Shown: positions 7,853-16,956 of the stretch, one piece after another
Layout of the letters: each line of letters opens with the position of its first letter
Numbering within the stretch: the first letter of the stretch is position 1
Assembly (NCBI GenBank): GCA_947629945.1
Contig: CANRFR010000003.1
Coordinates: 1 to 52,667, forward strand
Origin: an uncultured Clostridia bacterium
GTDB lineage: Bacteria; Bacillota; Clostridia; Oscillospirales; Ruminococcaceae
DNA length: 52,667 nucleotides
Reading direction: 5' to 3'
Made by a program: the position numbers and the translations under genes
The notes under the pieces: generated by a model
The model's database searches: none
Told to the model about the DNA's origin: nothing
What the model saw: only the letters and a program-made list of their open reading frames with translations

Positions 7853-10147
7853 ATGCAGCGCAAGGTTCCTTCAGCAATCGAAAAAATTACACTCAACAGG
7901 GCAACTTTTACGAATGTACCGATTGATGGACTTACGTTCGTTAACTTCTTTTACGGGAATAACGGAGCAGGTAAATCCTCGATTGCTCATGCCATTGAGA
8001 AGAATGATGGCATTGTCTGGGCAGACGGCAAATCTGCGGCTGATTACGATGTTCTTGTTTATAACCAGGATTTCATCAATGAAAACTTTGTAAATTACAG
8101 TGATTTGAAAGGCGTTTTTATTTTTGGCGAAGAAGATATTGAGGCAAAGAATAAAATATCAACGCTCACAGACGAAAAAAAGCGTAAGGCAGACGAGCGC
8201 CAAGCGGCTCTTGATGACTGGAGCAAGAAAAAGGCGTTGATTGATACAGCTCTCTCAGATTTCCAGTCAGCATGTTTTTCTAAAACTGCTGATATCCGTA
8301 AACGCTTTGACAAGTGCATGGACGGCAAAAAGCAGAAGAAAAATTTTGCAGAAGCTATCCTTGATGAGAAATCACCTACCGAGCATGATTTTTCCGAACT
8401 GGAAAGGCTTTACAATGTTGCTTTTGATGAAACAGCCAAAGCCTATACTGAATTGAAAAAAGCTGGAGCCACAACTTACGGTAATCTCCCCGGAAAAGAC
8501 CTTCTCGATAAGGTTATTGTCAGCAGTAGTGATACCCCGTTTGCTCGGTTTTTGAAAGCACTCGGCAACACTGCTTCTGACTGGGTTCGTGACGGGCACA
8601 CACATTTTACCGGCACCGCTGGGGGAAAATGTCCATACTGCCAACAGACACTTCCAGCAGGTTTTGAAACAGAGATAGCCGCCTGTTTCGATGAGCATTA
8701 TCAACAGGATATTCGTGACCTTGGTCAGTTCCAGGATGCATACAGCCAGGAGATAGCGGAAATTACACGGGTATTGAAGGCAAACCTTACTGATGTGATG
8801 CCTTCCGTTGACCTTCAAGCATATCAAGAAAAGCTCGCTCTGCTGGAGAGCAATTTTGAGATCAACCGCCAGCGCATTGCAGAAAAGGTCAAGGAACCTT
8901 CGAAAATAGTATCATTGGAAGACACCGATACGCTCCTATTGGAGATTGGTGCTTTGATTGACGATATTAACAAGCGCATTAAGGAAAATAACGATATTGT
9001 TGCTGCCAAGCGAACTAGCAAGGCAAAGTGCAAGACGGAAATCATGCAGCACCTTGCATTCATGCTTACCGCCGAGGTGACAAGCTATCAAGATAAAGTG
9101 ACTCGTCTGCAAAATGAAATTGATGACATAATCGAGCGTGGCAAAAAGCTTAAAGCAAAAATCACTGATTTGACAAAGGAAATCTCCGATCTAAACAAGC
9201 ACAATGCCAATACCGAAGCTGCCATCGATAGCATCAACAAAATCCTAAGAGATTCCGGTTTCCAGGGCTTCAGTATTCGAGCCAAGGAAGGCGTTGAAAA
9301 TGTCTATGAAGTTGTTCGTAAGAACGGTGATATTGCGGAAAATCTCAGTGAGGGTGAGCGTAACTTTATAGCATTCCTGTATTTTTATCACCGAGTACGT
9401 GGCAGTATGAGCAGCGAAGAACTAAAGGAAAAGATAGTTGTAATTGATGACCCGGTTTCCAGTATGGACAGTACAGCTCTTTTCCTCGTCAGCGCAATTG
9501 TCAGAGAAATGATCAACGTCTGCCGCAATAATACCGAATATTTGAATCCACAGGTGCCTGGTGATTACATTAAGCAGCTGTTCATTCTGACGCATAATGT
9601 ATACTTTCACCGTGAAATCACTTATCAGCAGGTTGGATACTTCGATTGCGCATCGTTCTACATAATCAGAAAGAACGATAATATCTCCACCGTTAAGCTC
9701 TGCACCCGACCGAGTAAGGAAACACCGACAGAGAAAGAGAATTATAATCCCGTTCAAAATTCCTATGCGGCACTATGGGATGAGCTTCGGGATATTGAGT
9801 CCACGATTCCGGCACTGAATGTAATGCGCCGCATTCTCGAGTATTACTTTTTGCAACTTTGTGGTTACGAGGGTAGCGACCTACGCACAATCGTTCTGGA
9901 AAAGAAGGAAAACCGGGATAAGTTTATCAAACAGGTTGAGGGAGAACAGCCAGATATGACCGATTATCAGCTTGCTTCTTCGCTGCTTGCGTATATAAAC
10001 AACCCCAACGGGATCAGTGACGGCTTGAATTATGTGGAAGATTGCGATGATGCCGATGCATATAAGCGTGTGTTCCAGATGATTTTCGATGCACTCGGTC
10101 AGAGCCAGCATTATAAAATGATGACCGGACAGCGAACAAAGTCCTGA
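7853..10147 (+). CDS. AAA_13-family ATPase with zinc-hook CPYC, PrrC/RloC-like
   Basis: Walker A YGNNGAGKSSIAHAI, zinc hook GGKCPYCQQTLP, signature LSEGERNFIAFLYF, Walker B IVVIDDPVSSMD, H-loop LTHN. Confidence 0.8.
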   Translation: MQRKVPSAIEKITLNRATFTNVPIDGLTFVNFFYGNNGAGKSSIAHAIEKNDGIVWADGKSAADYDVLVYNQDFINENFVNYSDLKGVFIFGEEDIEAKNKISTLTDEKKRKADERQAALDDWSKKKALIDTALSDFQSACFSKTADIRKRFDKCMDGKKQKKNFAEAILDEKSPTEHDFSELERLYNVAFDETAKAYTELKKAGATTYGNLPGKDLLDKVIVSSSDTPFARFLKALGNTASDWVRDGHTHFTGTAGGKCPYCQQTLPAGFETEIAACFDEHYQQDIRDLGQFQDAYSQEIAEITRVLKANLTDVMPSVDLQAYQEKLALLESNFEINRQRIAEKVKEPSKIVSLEDTDTLLLEIGALIDDINKRIKENNDIVAAKRTSKAKCKTEIMQHLAFMLTAEVTSYQDKVTRLQNEIDDIIERGKKLKAKITDLTKEISDLNKHNANTEAAIDSINKILRDSGFQGFSIRAKEGVENVYEVVRKNGDIAENLSEGERNFIAFLYFYHRVRGSMSSEELKEKIVVIDDPVSSMDSTALFLVSAIVREMINVCRNNTEYLNPQVPGDYIKQLFILTHNVYFHREITYQQVGYFDCASFYIIRKNDNISTVKLCTRPSKETPTEKENYNPVQNSYAALWDELRDIESTIPALNVMRRILEYYFLQLCGYEGSDLRTIVLEKKENRDKFIKQVEGEQPDMTDYQLASSLLAYINNPNGISDGLNYVEDCDDADAYKRVFQMIFDALGQSQHYKMMTGQRTKS

Positions 10148-10219
10148 TTATGGGACAGATACGGGTGTAAAATAGAGATAGTATAGCACTACAAGAATGA
10201 AAAGTGAGGTAAACGCCAA

Positions 10220-12322
10220 ATGGCTGATAAGCAGATTATAGATGCAATGTGGGATGATTCTCCCATAGATGTTTCCACCGAAGTTAATTTTATCTGGTCT
10301 ATCGCAAACAAACTGCGCGGACCGTACCGCAGCGACAAGTATAAGGATGTTATCATTCCGATGACCATCATCCGCCGTTTTGAGTGTGCACTTGCTCCGA
10401 CCAAGAAAAATGTCGTTGAGCAGTTCAAAGCAAATCCGAATTTCCCAGCAAAGGCGATGTATCGCATCTCCGGCTTCCAGTTTTATAACACCAGTGAATT
10501 TGACCTTGCAGAACTTGTAAATGACGCAGACCATATCGCCGCCAATTTCAAGAGTTATCTGCAGGGCTTCTCTGCAAATGTATTGGAAATTCTGATGTCC
10601 AAGGAACGCGGTCTGAACTTCGCTGAAGAAATCGATAAAATGGATAAAAACAACCGTCTGCTTTCTGTCATCAAGGCATTTTCCGAACTCGACCTCGACC
10701 CCCGTACCATTGACAATGTGAAGATGGGATATATTTTCGAGGAACTGATCCGTAAGTTCTCTGAAAATGCCGAGGCCGGCGATCACTACACCGGCCGCGA
10801 CATCATCAAGCTGATGGTCAACATCCTGCTTGCCGAAGGATGCGACGATATCTTTGATGACGGCAAGGTTATAACCATATTGGATCAGGCATGCGGAACG
10901 GGCGGTATGCTCTCCACCGGCTATAACTTCATTAAACGGTACAATCCCTCAGCAGATGTTCGCCTGTTCGGACAGGAGATCAACCCAGAATCCTACGCTA
11001 TGTGCCTCGCCGAAATGCTCATCAAGGGGCAGAACGCCGAGAATATCTGCTATCATGACACAATGAAAGCCGACCGCTTCAAGGGCACAAAGATGCGCTT
11101 TGTGCTGGAAAATCCACCCTTCGGCACCGCGTGGGGCGGCAAAGACGCTGCCGAAGGTGTCGAGGATGCCGTCAATGCGGAATATCAGAAAGGTTTTGAC
11201 GGCCGCTGGGGAGCGGGACTTCCCGGTTCCGGCGATATGCAGATGCTTTTCCTCCAGTCTGCCATTGATAAGATGGATGACAATTTCGGCCGCGCCGCTA
11301 TTATTGAAAATAGCAGCCCTCTTTTCTCCGGTGGTACAGCTTCTGGTGAAAGCCAGATTCGCCGCTGGATGCTGGAAAGCGATTTGATTGAGGCTATTAT
11401 TGCGCTGCCTGTGGATTTGTTTTACAACACTGGCATTGCTACATACATCTGGGTTCTCTCCAAGAATAAGCGCCCGGAACGCAAAGGCAAGATTCAGTTG
11501 ATTGATGCTTCGTCCTTCTACCACAAGCTGCGTAAGGCACTGGGTGACAAGAAAAATGAGATTTCTCCCGAAGACCGCAGTGCTGTTACAAAGCTGTATG
11601 CCGATTTTGTAGAGAACGAATACTGCAAGATTTATTCCAACGAGGAGTTCATTTACCGCGAGTACACAGTAATGCAGCCTCTCCAGCGTAGCTATGCCAT
11701 TACAGAGGAGCGTATTGAGGCAATGCTCTCCAAGGGTTCACTATCCTCGCTGTATGACCAGTCCAAGGTAGATGAACTGGAAAACGCTGAAGAACTGACC
11801 GGTAATGATCAGAAGAAACTGGAGGCTTACCGAACAAGTCTGCCTGTTTATGATACGATTATCACTACATTGAGAGCAGCGATTTCGGAGCAGGTTTATA
11901 ATTCTCCGGCAGCGTTCATGCCCGTGCTGACCTGTGTTCTCTCTTCCGTTACGGCTGACAAGAAGCTGCTTGAAAAGATTGCAGACGGGCTTTCTGTTAT
12001 GGATAAGAACGCAGAAATACAGCGTGACCGCAAAGGTAATATAATCTATGATAAAGAAACCAAAGACATCGAACTTGTGAAGTGGGAAGAAAACATCGAT
12101 GACTACATGGCAAGAGAAGTTCTTCCGCACATCCCGGATGCTGCAGCATTCTTTGAGGAAAACCTTAGCGTAAAGAAACCCATTATCAAAACTGGAGCGG
12201 AGATCCCGTTCACGAGGTACTTCTATAAATATCAGCCCTCTACGCCGAGCGAAGAACTTGAAAGCAAATTTAAGGAACTGGAACGTTCCGTGAACGAGCG
12301 TGTGGCAAAACTGTTTGAGTAA
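10220..12322 (+). CDS. hsdM: Type I restriction-modification DNA methyltransferase subunit
   Basis: GDHYTGRDIIKLMV, LDQACGTGGML, NPPFG motif. Confidence 0.93.
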   Translation: MADKQIIDAMWDDSPIDVSTEVNFIWSIANKLRGPYRSDKYKDVIIPMTIIRRFECALAPTKKNVVEQFKANPNFPAKAMYRISGFQFYNTSEFDLAELVNDADHIAANFKSYLQGFSANVLEILMSKERGLNFAEEIDKMDKNNRLLSVIKAFSELDLDPRTIDNVKMGYIFEELIRKFSENAEAGDHYTGRDIIKLMVNILLAEGCDDIFDDGKVITILDQACGTGGMLSTGYNFIKRYNPSADVRLFGQEINPESYAMCLAEMLIKGQNAENICYHDTMKADRFKGTKMRFVLENPPFGTAWGGKDAAEGVEDAVNAEYQKGFDGRWGAGLPGSGDMQMLFLQSAIDKMDDNFGRAAIIENSSPLFSGGTASGESQIRRWMLESDLIEAIIALPVDLFYNTGIATYIWVLSKNKRPERKGKIQLIDASSFYHKLRKALGDKKNEISPEDRSAVTKLYADFVENEYCKIYSNEEFIYREYTVMQPLQRSYAITEERIEAMLSKGSLSSLYDQSKVDELENAEELTGNDQKKLEAYRTSLPVYDTIITTLRAAISEQVYNSPAAFMPVLTCVLSSVTADKKLLEKIADGLSVMDKNAEIQRDRKGNIIYDKETKDIELVKWEENIDDYMAREVLPHIPDAAAFFEENLSVKKPIIKTGAEIPFTRYFYKYQPSTPSEELESKFKELERSVNERVAKLFE

Positions 12323-12333
12323 GGCGGTGTGAT

Positions 12334-13626
12334 ATGAGAGTCACTAAAGATAGCGGGATTTCGTGGTTAGGAGAATATCCAACTAGTTGGGAACTTAAAA
12401 AAATCAAATATTGCCTTCAAGAGCGAGTGGAGAAGAATAATCCTGTGAGAACTACAGATATTCTTTCTCTAACGGCCAAGCAAGGCGTCATTCCGTATGA
12501 CCTGAAAGAGGGCGGTGGAAATAAGCCTAAGGAAGATGTAAGTGCATATAGACTGGCATATCCGGGCGATATCGTGATGAATAGCATGAATATACTGTCC
12601 GGTTCTGTTGGATTGTCGCAGTATTATGGGTGTGTCAGCCCAGTCTACTATATGCTACGCCCTTGGAGAACCGCTGAAGATGTACGATACTACAACTACA
12701 TTTTTCAAACCACAATGTTTCAACGCAGTTTGTATGGGTTGGGAAATGGTATTCTAATTAAAGAGTCTGGCAACGGCAAACTGAACACAATTAGAATGCG
12801 TATTCCAATGGATAAGTTCGGGAGCCTTTTTATACCTGTTGCTCCAATAGATGAACAAAAACGCATTTCCGATTTTCTCGATACCAAGTGTGCCGAAATT
12901 GATGTGCTGACCGCCGATATCCAAACCCAGATTGATACGTTGGAGCAGTACAAGCGGTCTGTCATCACCGAAACCGTCACCAAGGGGCTGAACCCCGATG
13001 CGGAGATGAAAGATAGTGGAATTCAGTGGATTGGTAATATGCCATCACACTGGGATGTTATTCGTGGCAAATACATTCTGCGCTATATGCAGAAGCCTGT
13101 GCGTGAGGATGATGGCGTAATTACCTGTTTCCGTGATGGTGAAGTCACTTTGAGAAGCAACCGCCGAGAAGATGGATTTACAGTATCTGATAAGGAGATT
13201 GGTTATCAGGGCATTGATGTCGGTGACCTGGTCGTTCATGGTATGGATGGCTTTGCAGGCTCAATCGGTGTTTCGGATTCAAGAGGTAAAGCGTCACCTG
13301 TCCTCAATGTTCTGGATACAGACCAGAACAAACGGTACATTATGTACTACCTCCGCAGCATGGCATATAGCGATGTGTTTCTTGCTCTTGCAACGGGTAT
13401 TCGGGTGCGCTCTTGTGATCTGCGGTGGAACAAGTTAGCTGAACTTTCGTATCCCGTCCCTCCGTTGAACGAGCAGGAAGCCATAGTTCACCACATTGAT
13501 TCGGTTATTGAGAAAGCCAACGCAGTTATTTCAGACAAGAAAGCACAGCTTGAAACACTTGACGAATATAAAAAATCCTTGATTTTTGAGTATGTAACCG
13601 GTAAGAAGGAGGTGCCCGTCTCATGA
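12334..13626 (+). CDS. hsdS: Type I restriction-modification specificity subunit
   Basis: Two TRD units each beginning DSGI.W(L/I)G..P..W with PP/AP.DEQ(K/E).I ends and coiled coils. Confidence 0.93.
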   Translation: MRVTKDSGISWLGEYPTSWELKKIKYCLQERVEKNNPVRTTDILSLTAKQGVIPYDLKEGGGNKPKEDVSAYRLAYPGDIVMNSMNILSGSVGLSQYYGCVSPVYYMLRPWRTAEDVRYYNYIFQTTMFQRSLYGLGNGILIKESGNGKLNTIRMRIPMDKFGSLFIPVAPIDEQKRISDFLDTKCAEIDVLTADIQTQIDTLEQYKRSVITETVTKGLNPDAEMKDSGIQWIGNMPSHWDVIRGKYILRYMQKPVREDDGVITCFRDGEVTLRSNRREDGFTVSDKEIGYQGIDVGDLVVHGMDGFAGSIGVSDSRGKASPVLNVLDTDQNKRYIMYYLRSMAYSDVFLALATGIRVRSCDLRWNKLAELSYPVPPLNEQEAIVHHIDSVIEKANAVISDKKAQLETLDEYKKSLIFEYVTGKKEVPVS

Positions 13627-13985
13627 AAGTTGAATACTCCTATCATAAAGATACTCCGTGTATGGTGGTAAAAGGTGCTGACTTTTTAAATGCATTAAAA
13701 GATAGAGATGAGCTATTCCTGTTGCAAATTGCCGTTGGGGGTTTTAGTTCCAGAGTAGGTGCTCCTGCCCACTTTACTGATGAAGTTAATGATACCATTG
13801 CATATTGGGCAGATAAAACCAGCTCAGTGATTTACAGCATTCAGGAAAGGTGGCTCGGAAGTCATTGTGCAGATACAGGGTGCGAAGTTTATGTACAAAA
13901 AGGCGCACGATTGATTGATGTCGTGTTTAGCGATGACTATGGCAGACACTACACATTACGAGGAAAGGAGCCAAATCATGAATAG
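13623..13985 (+). CDS. Small unknown protein between hsdS and hsdR
   Basis: 120 aa, ATGA-type overlaps with both neighbours. Confidence 0.7.
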   Translation: MKVEYSYHKDTPCMVVKGADFLNALKDRDELFLLQIAVGGFSSRVGAPAHFTDEVNDTIAYWADKTSSVIYSIQERWLGSHCADTGCEVYVQKGARLIDVVFSDDYGRHYTLRGKEPNHE

Positions 13986-16944
13986 TATTCTCTCGGAAAA
14001 AGAATACCAGCATTTCATCATGGACAGGCTCTCGCAGGACAACTGTTACATTATCCGCAAGGCAACAAGCTACGACCGCCTGTTTGCTATGGATCGTGAG
14101 CTACTGTTCCAATTCCTGAATGACACCCAGCCGGATGAGATGGCAACACTCCGCAAAATCTATAAGTCAGACTTGGAGGACACCCTTGTCAGCTATATCA
14201 ATGCTGAGGTCACAAAAGCACGCGGCAGTCTGCTGGATGTGCTGAAACACGGCATTGAGATTTCCAACATGAAGCTGGAACTCATGTACACCAAGCCCGC
14301 GACCAACTTTAATCGGGAACTGCTGGCGAAATACGAGAAAAACATTTTCTCCGTTATGGAAGAGGTCTGGGCAAGCGATAATGAGCGCATTGACCTGGTG
14401 ATTTTTCTGAACGGTCTTGCCATCATGTCCTTTGAACTGAAATGTAATGCCGCCGGTCAGTCATATCAGGACGCCATTTATCAGTTCCGTGTAGACCGTA
14501 ATCCGAAAACCCGACTGTTCTGGTTTAAGGCCGGATGCCTTGTAAACTTTGCAATGGATCTGGAACAAGTATATATGACCACCAAGCTTGCCGGGAATTC
14601 CACTTTCTTTCTGCCCTTCAATATGGGCAACGGAGAGGGCGTCAATGCCGGTGCGGGCAACCCAGCCTTCAAAGATAAATACAGCGTCTCCTATATGTGG
14701 GAAGACATTCTGAAAAAGGATACTGTTCTCGATCTTATCAGTAAGTTCATCTTTATTGAAACGAAGGAAAGCAAAGATGAACTGACCGGAAAAACAAAAA
14801 AATCCGAAAATATCATCTTTCCGCGGTTTCACCAGCTGGATGTTATCCGCAAGCTGCTAGCAGATGTGCGAGAAAACGGTTCTACACAGAATTATCTGAT
14901 TCAGCACAGCGCAGGCTCCGGCAAGACAAATTCCATTGCATGGCTGGCACATCGCCTCACCTCGCTGCATGATGTGAACAACAAAATAATTTTTGACAAT
15001 GTTGTCATCGTCACCGACCGTGTTGTGGTTGACCGTCAGCTTCAGAAAGCCATTATGGGCATGGAGCATAAAGCAGGACTCATCCGTGTTATGGATGACA
15101 AGTGCAACTCTGCCGACCTTGCAATTGCCTTGAACGGCAACACAAAGATTATTGCGACCACAATTCAGAAATTCCCATACATTGTGGGCAGCGTCGCAGG
15201 GTTAAAAGACAAGCGGTTCGCCGTTATTATTGATGAGGCACATTCCTCCACTGCTGGTAAAGATATGGCGGCAGTTACTATGTCGCTCGGCTCAGGCGAC
15301 CAGGAGGTCGGTGATGTTGAGGACATGATTACGGACGAAATCCACCGCAACGGAAAGCAGGCCAATGTATCCATGTTTGCTTTCACCGCTACGCCAAAGC
15401 CGACAACTATTCAGCTGTTCGGTCGACTGAACACCAAGGGTCAGCGTGAGGCATTTCATATCTACTCCATGAAACAGGCTATTGAGGAGGGTTTTATCCT
15501 TGATGTACTTCAGAACTATACCACTTACGATACCTTCTACCGGCTGAACAAGGAGATTGAAGAAGACCCCCGATGCAAGACCGCAGACGCCAAGAGGCAG
15601 ATTGCCCGTTTTGTGGAACTGCATGAAACGAACATTGCACAGCGTGTGGAGGTCATCGTTGAGCATTTCCGCACAACGGTTATGCCCGAACTTGGTGGCA
15701 TGGCAAAGGCAATGGTCATCACAGCTTCACGACAGGGCGCGGTCAAATATCGTCAGGCATTTGAGAACTACACCAAGAAAAAGGGATATACCGATATTAA
15801 GGCTCTTGTTGCTTTCTCTGGTAAGGTGAAGCTCCCGGATGATGAAACCGAATATACCGAGGCTTCCATGAACGGATTTCCGGAGGATCGGCTGACGAAA
15901 GAGTTTGACAAGGATGAATACCAGGTATTGCTGGTTGCAAACAAATATCAGACCGGATTTGACCAGCCGAAGCTTTGTGCGATGTATGTTCTCAAAAAAC
16001 TAAAGGGCGTTTCTGCCGTTCAGACTCTGTCCCGGTTGAACCGTATCTGCCCTCCATTTGAAAAGAAAACATTTGTTCTGGACTTTGTAAATACCTACGA
16101 GGATATCAAGGCTGCGTTTGCGCCATATTATACGACTACCTTGCTCTCCACCTCTGTAACGCCAACGGCAATTTATGATCTGGAAGCGCAAATCGATGCG
16201 TACACCGTCCTTGACCCCGATGACATTGAAAAAGCCAACGAGTTGCTCTACAAAGAAAATATATCTTCCAAGGATAAGCAGAAACTGACTTTTTATTTCA
16301 AACGGGCAAAGAACATGATCGAACAGTACGAGCTAATCAAGCAGCACGAAATGGTGTCCATGATGCGTCATTTCGTCAGATTTTACGAGTTTCTGCTGCA
16401 GGTTTCCTGTTTTGAGGATACAGATCTGCATAAGAAGTACAACTTTATCACATATCTGCTGGCTTACATCAACATCAAACATCCGGGCGGTGGTTATAAT
16501 CTCGACGGCAAAATCAAGGCTACCAATTTCGTTCAGAAAAAGGCTGAAGAACACTCAACTCCCAACCTTGTCGCTCAGCCTGTGGTAAAGCTGCCGACCG
16601 CCGAGACCTTCGGTCTGACCGAAGCAAAGGAAGAGAGGCTTTCGCAGATTATTGCAGAGATCAATAGCCGCACTGGAAAAGCCTATGATAACGATGTAGC
16701 GGTAAAGGCCATGCTGCAGATCAAGGATATCCTTCTGAAGTCTGACAAGCTAAAGACCAGTGCACGGAACAATACTGTTAAAGATTTTGAGTTTTCGTAT
16801 TTCGATGACATTGATGATGCGCTGATTGAGGGCTTGGAACAGAACCAGGATTTCTTCTCACTGTTGCTCAGCAACGAAGAAATAAAGCGTCAGGTGCTAG
16901 GCATCTTTACAGAAGAAATCTATAAGAGTTTAAGAGAAGCATAA
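13978..16944 (+). CDS. hsdR: Type I restriction endonuclease subunit
   Basis: FELKCNAAGQSYQDAIYQF nuclease, HSAGSGKTNSIAWLAHR Walker A, IIDEAHSS DEAH box, FTATPKP; RBS AAAGGAG before MNSILSEKEY at 13978. Confidence 0.93.
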   Translation: MNSILSEKEYQHFIMDRLSQDNCYIIRKATSYDRLFAMDRELLFQFLNDTQPDEMATLRKIYKSDLEDTLVSYINAEVTKARGSLLDVLKHGIEISNMKLELMYTKPATNFNRELLAKYEKNIFSVMEEVWASDNERIDLVIFLNGLAIMSFELKCNAAGQSYQDAIYQFRVDRNPKTRLFWFKAGCLVNFAMDLEQVYMTTKLAGNSTFFLPFNMGNGEGVNAGAGNPAFKDKYSVSYMWEDILKKDTVLDLISKFIFIETKESKDELTGKTKKSENIIFPRFHQLDVIRKLLADVRENGSTQNYLIQHSAGSGKTNSIAWLAHRLTSLHDVNNKIIFDNVVIVTDRVVVDRQLQKAIMGMEHKAGLIRVMDDKCNSADLAIALNGNTKIIATTIQKFPYIVGSVAGLKDKRFAVIIDEAHSSTAGKDMAAVTMSLGSGDQEVGDVEDMITDEIHRNGKQANVSMFAFTATPKPTTIQLFGRLNTKGQREAFHIYSMKQAIEEGFILDVLQNYTTYDTFYRLNKEIEEDPRCKTADAKRQIARFVELHETNIAQRVEVIVEHFRTTVMPELGGMAKAMVITASRQGAVKYRQAFENYTKKKGYTDIKALVAFSGKVKLPDDETEYTEASMNGFPEDRLTKEFDKDEYQVLLVANKYQTGFDQPKLCAMYVLKKLKGVSAVQTLSRLNRICPPFEKKTFVLDFVNTYEDIKAAFAPYYTTTLLSTSVTPTAIYDLEAQIDAYTVLDPDDIEKANELLYKENISSKDKQKLTFYFKRAKNMIEQYELIKQHEMVSMMRHFVRFYEFLLQVSCFEDTDLHKKYNFITYLLAYINIKHPGGGYNLDGKIKATNFVQKKAEEHSTPNLVAQPVVKLPTAETFGLTEAKEERLSQIIAEINSRTGKAYDNDVAVKAMLQIKDILLKSDKLKTSARNNTVKDFEFSYFDDIDDALIEGLEQNQDFFSLLLSNEEIKRQVLGIFTEEIYKSLREA

Positions 16945-16956
16945 AGGGGTGATCAC

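Noticed and set aside
13915-13977. N-terminal extension of HsdR in the ORF track (MMSCLAMTMADTTHYEERSQI)
   Set aside because: Overlaps the upstream small gene; good RBS precedes the internal ATG at 13978
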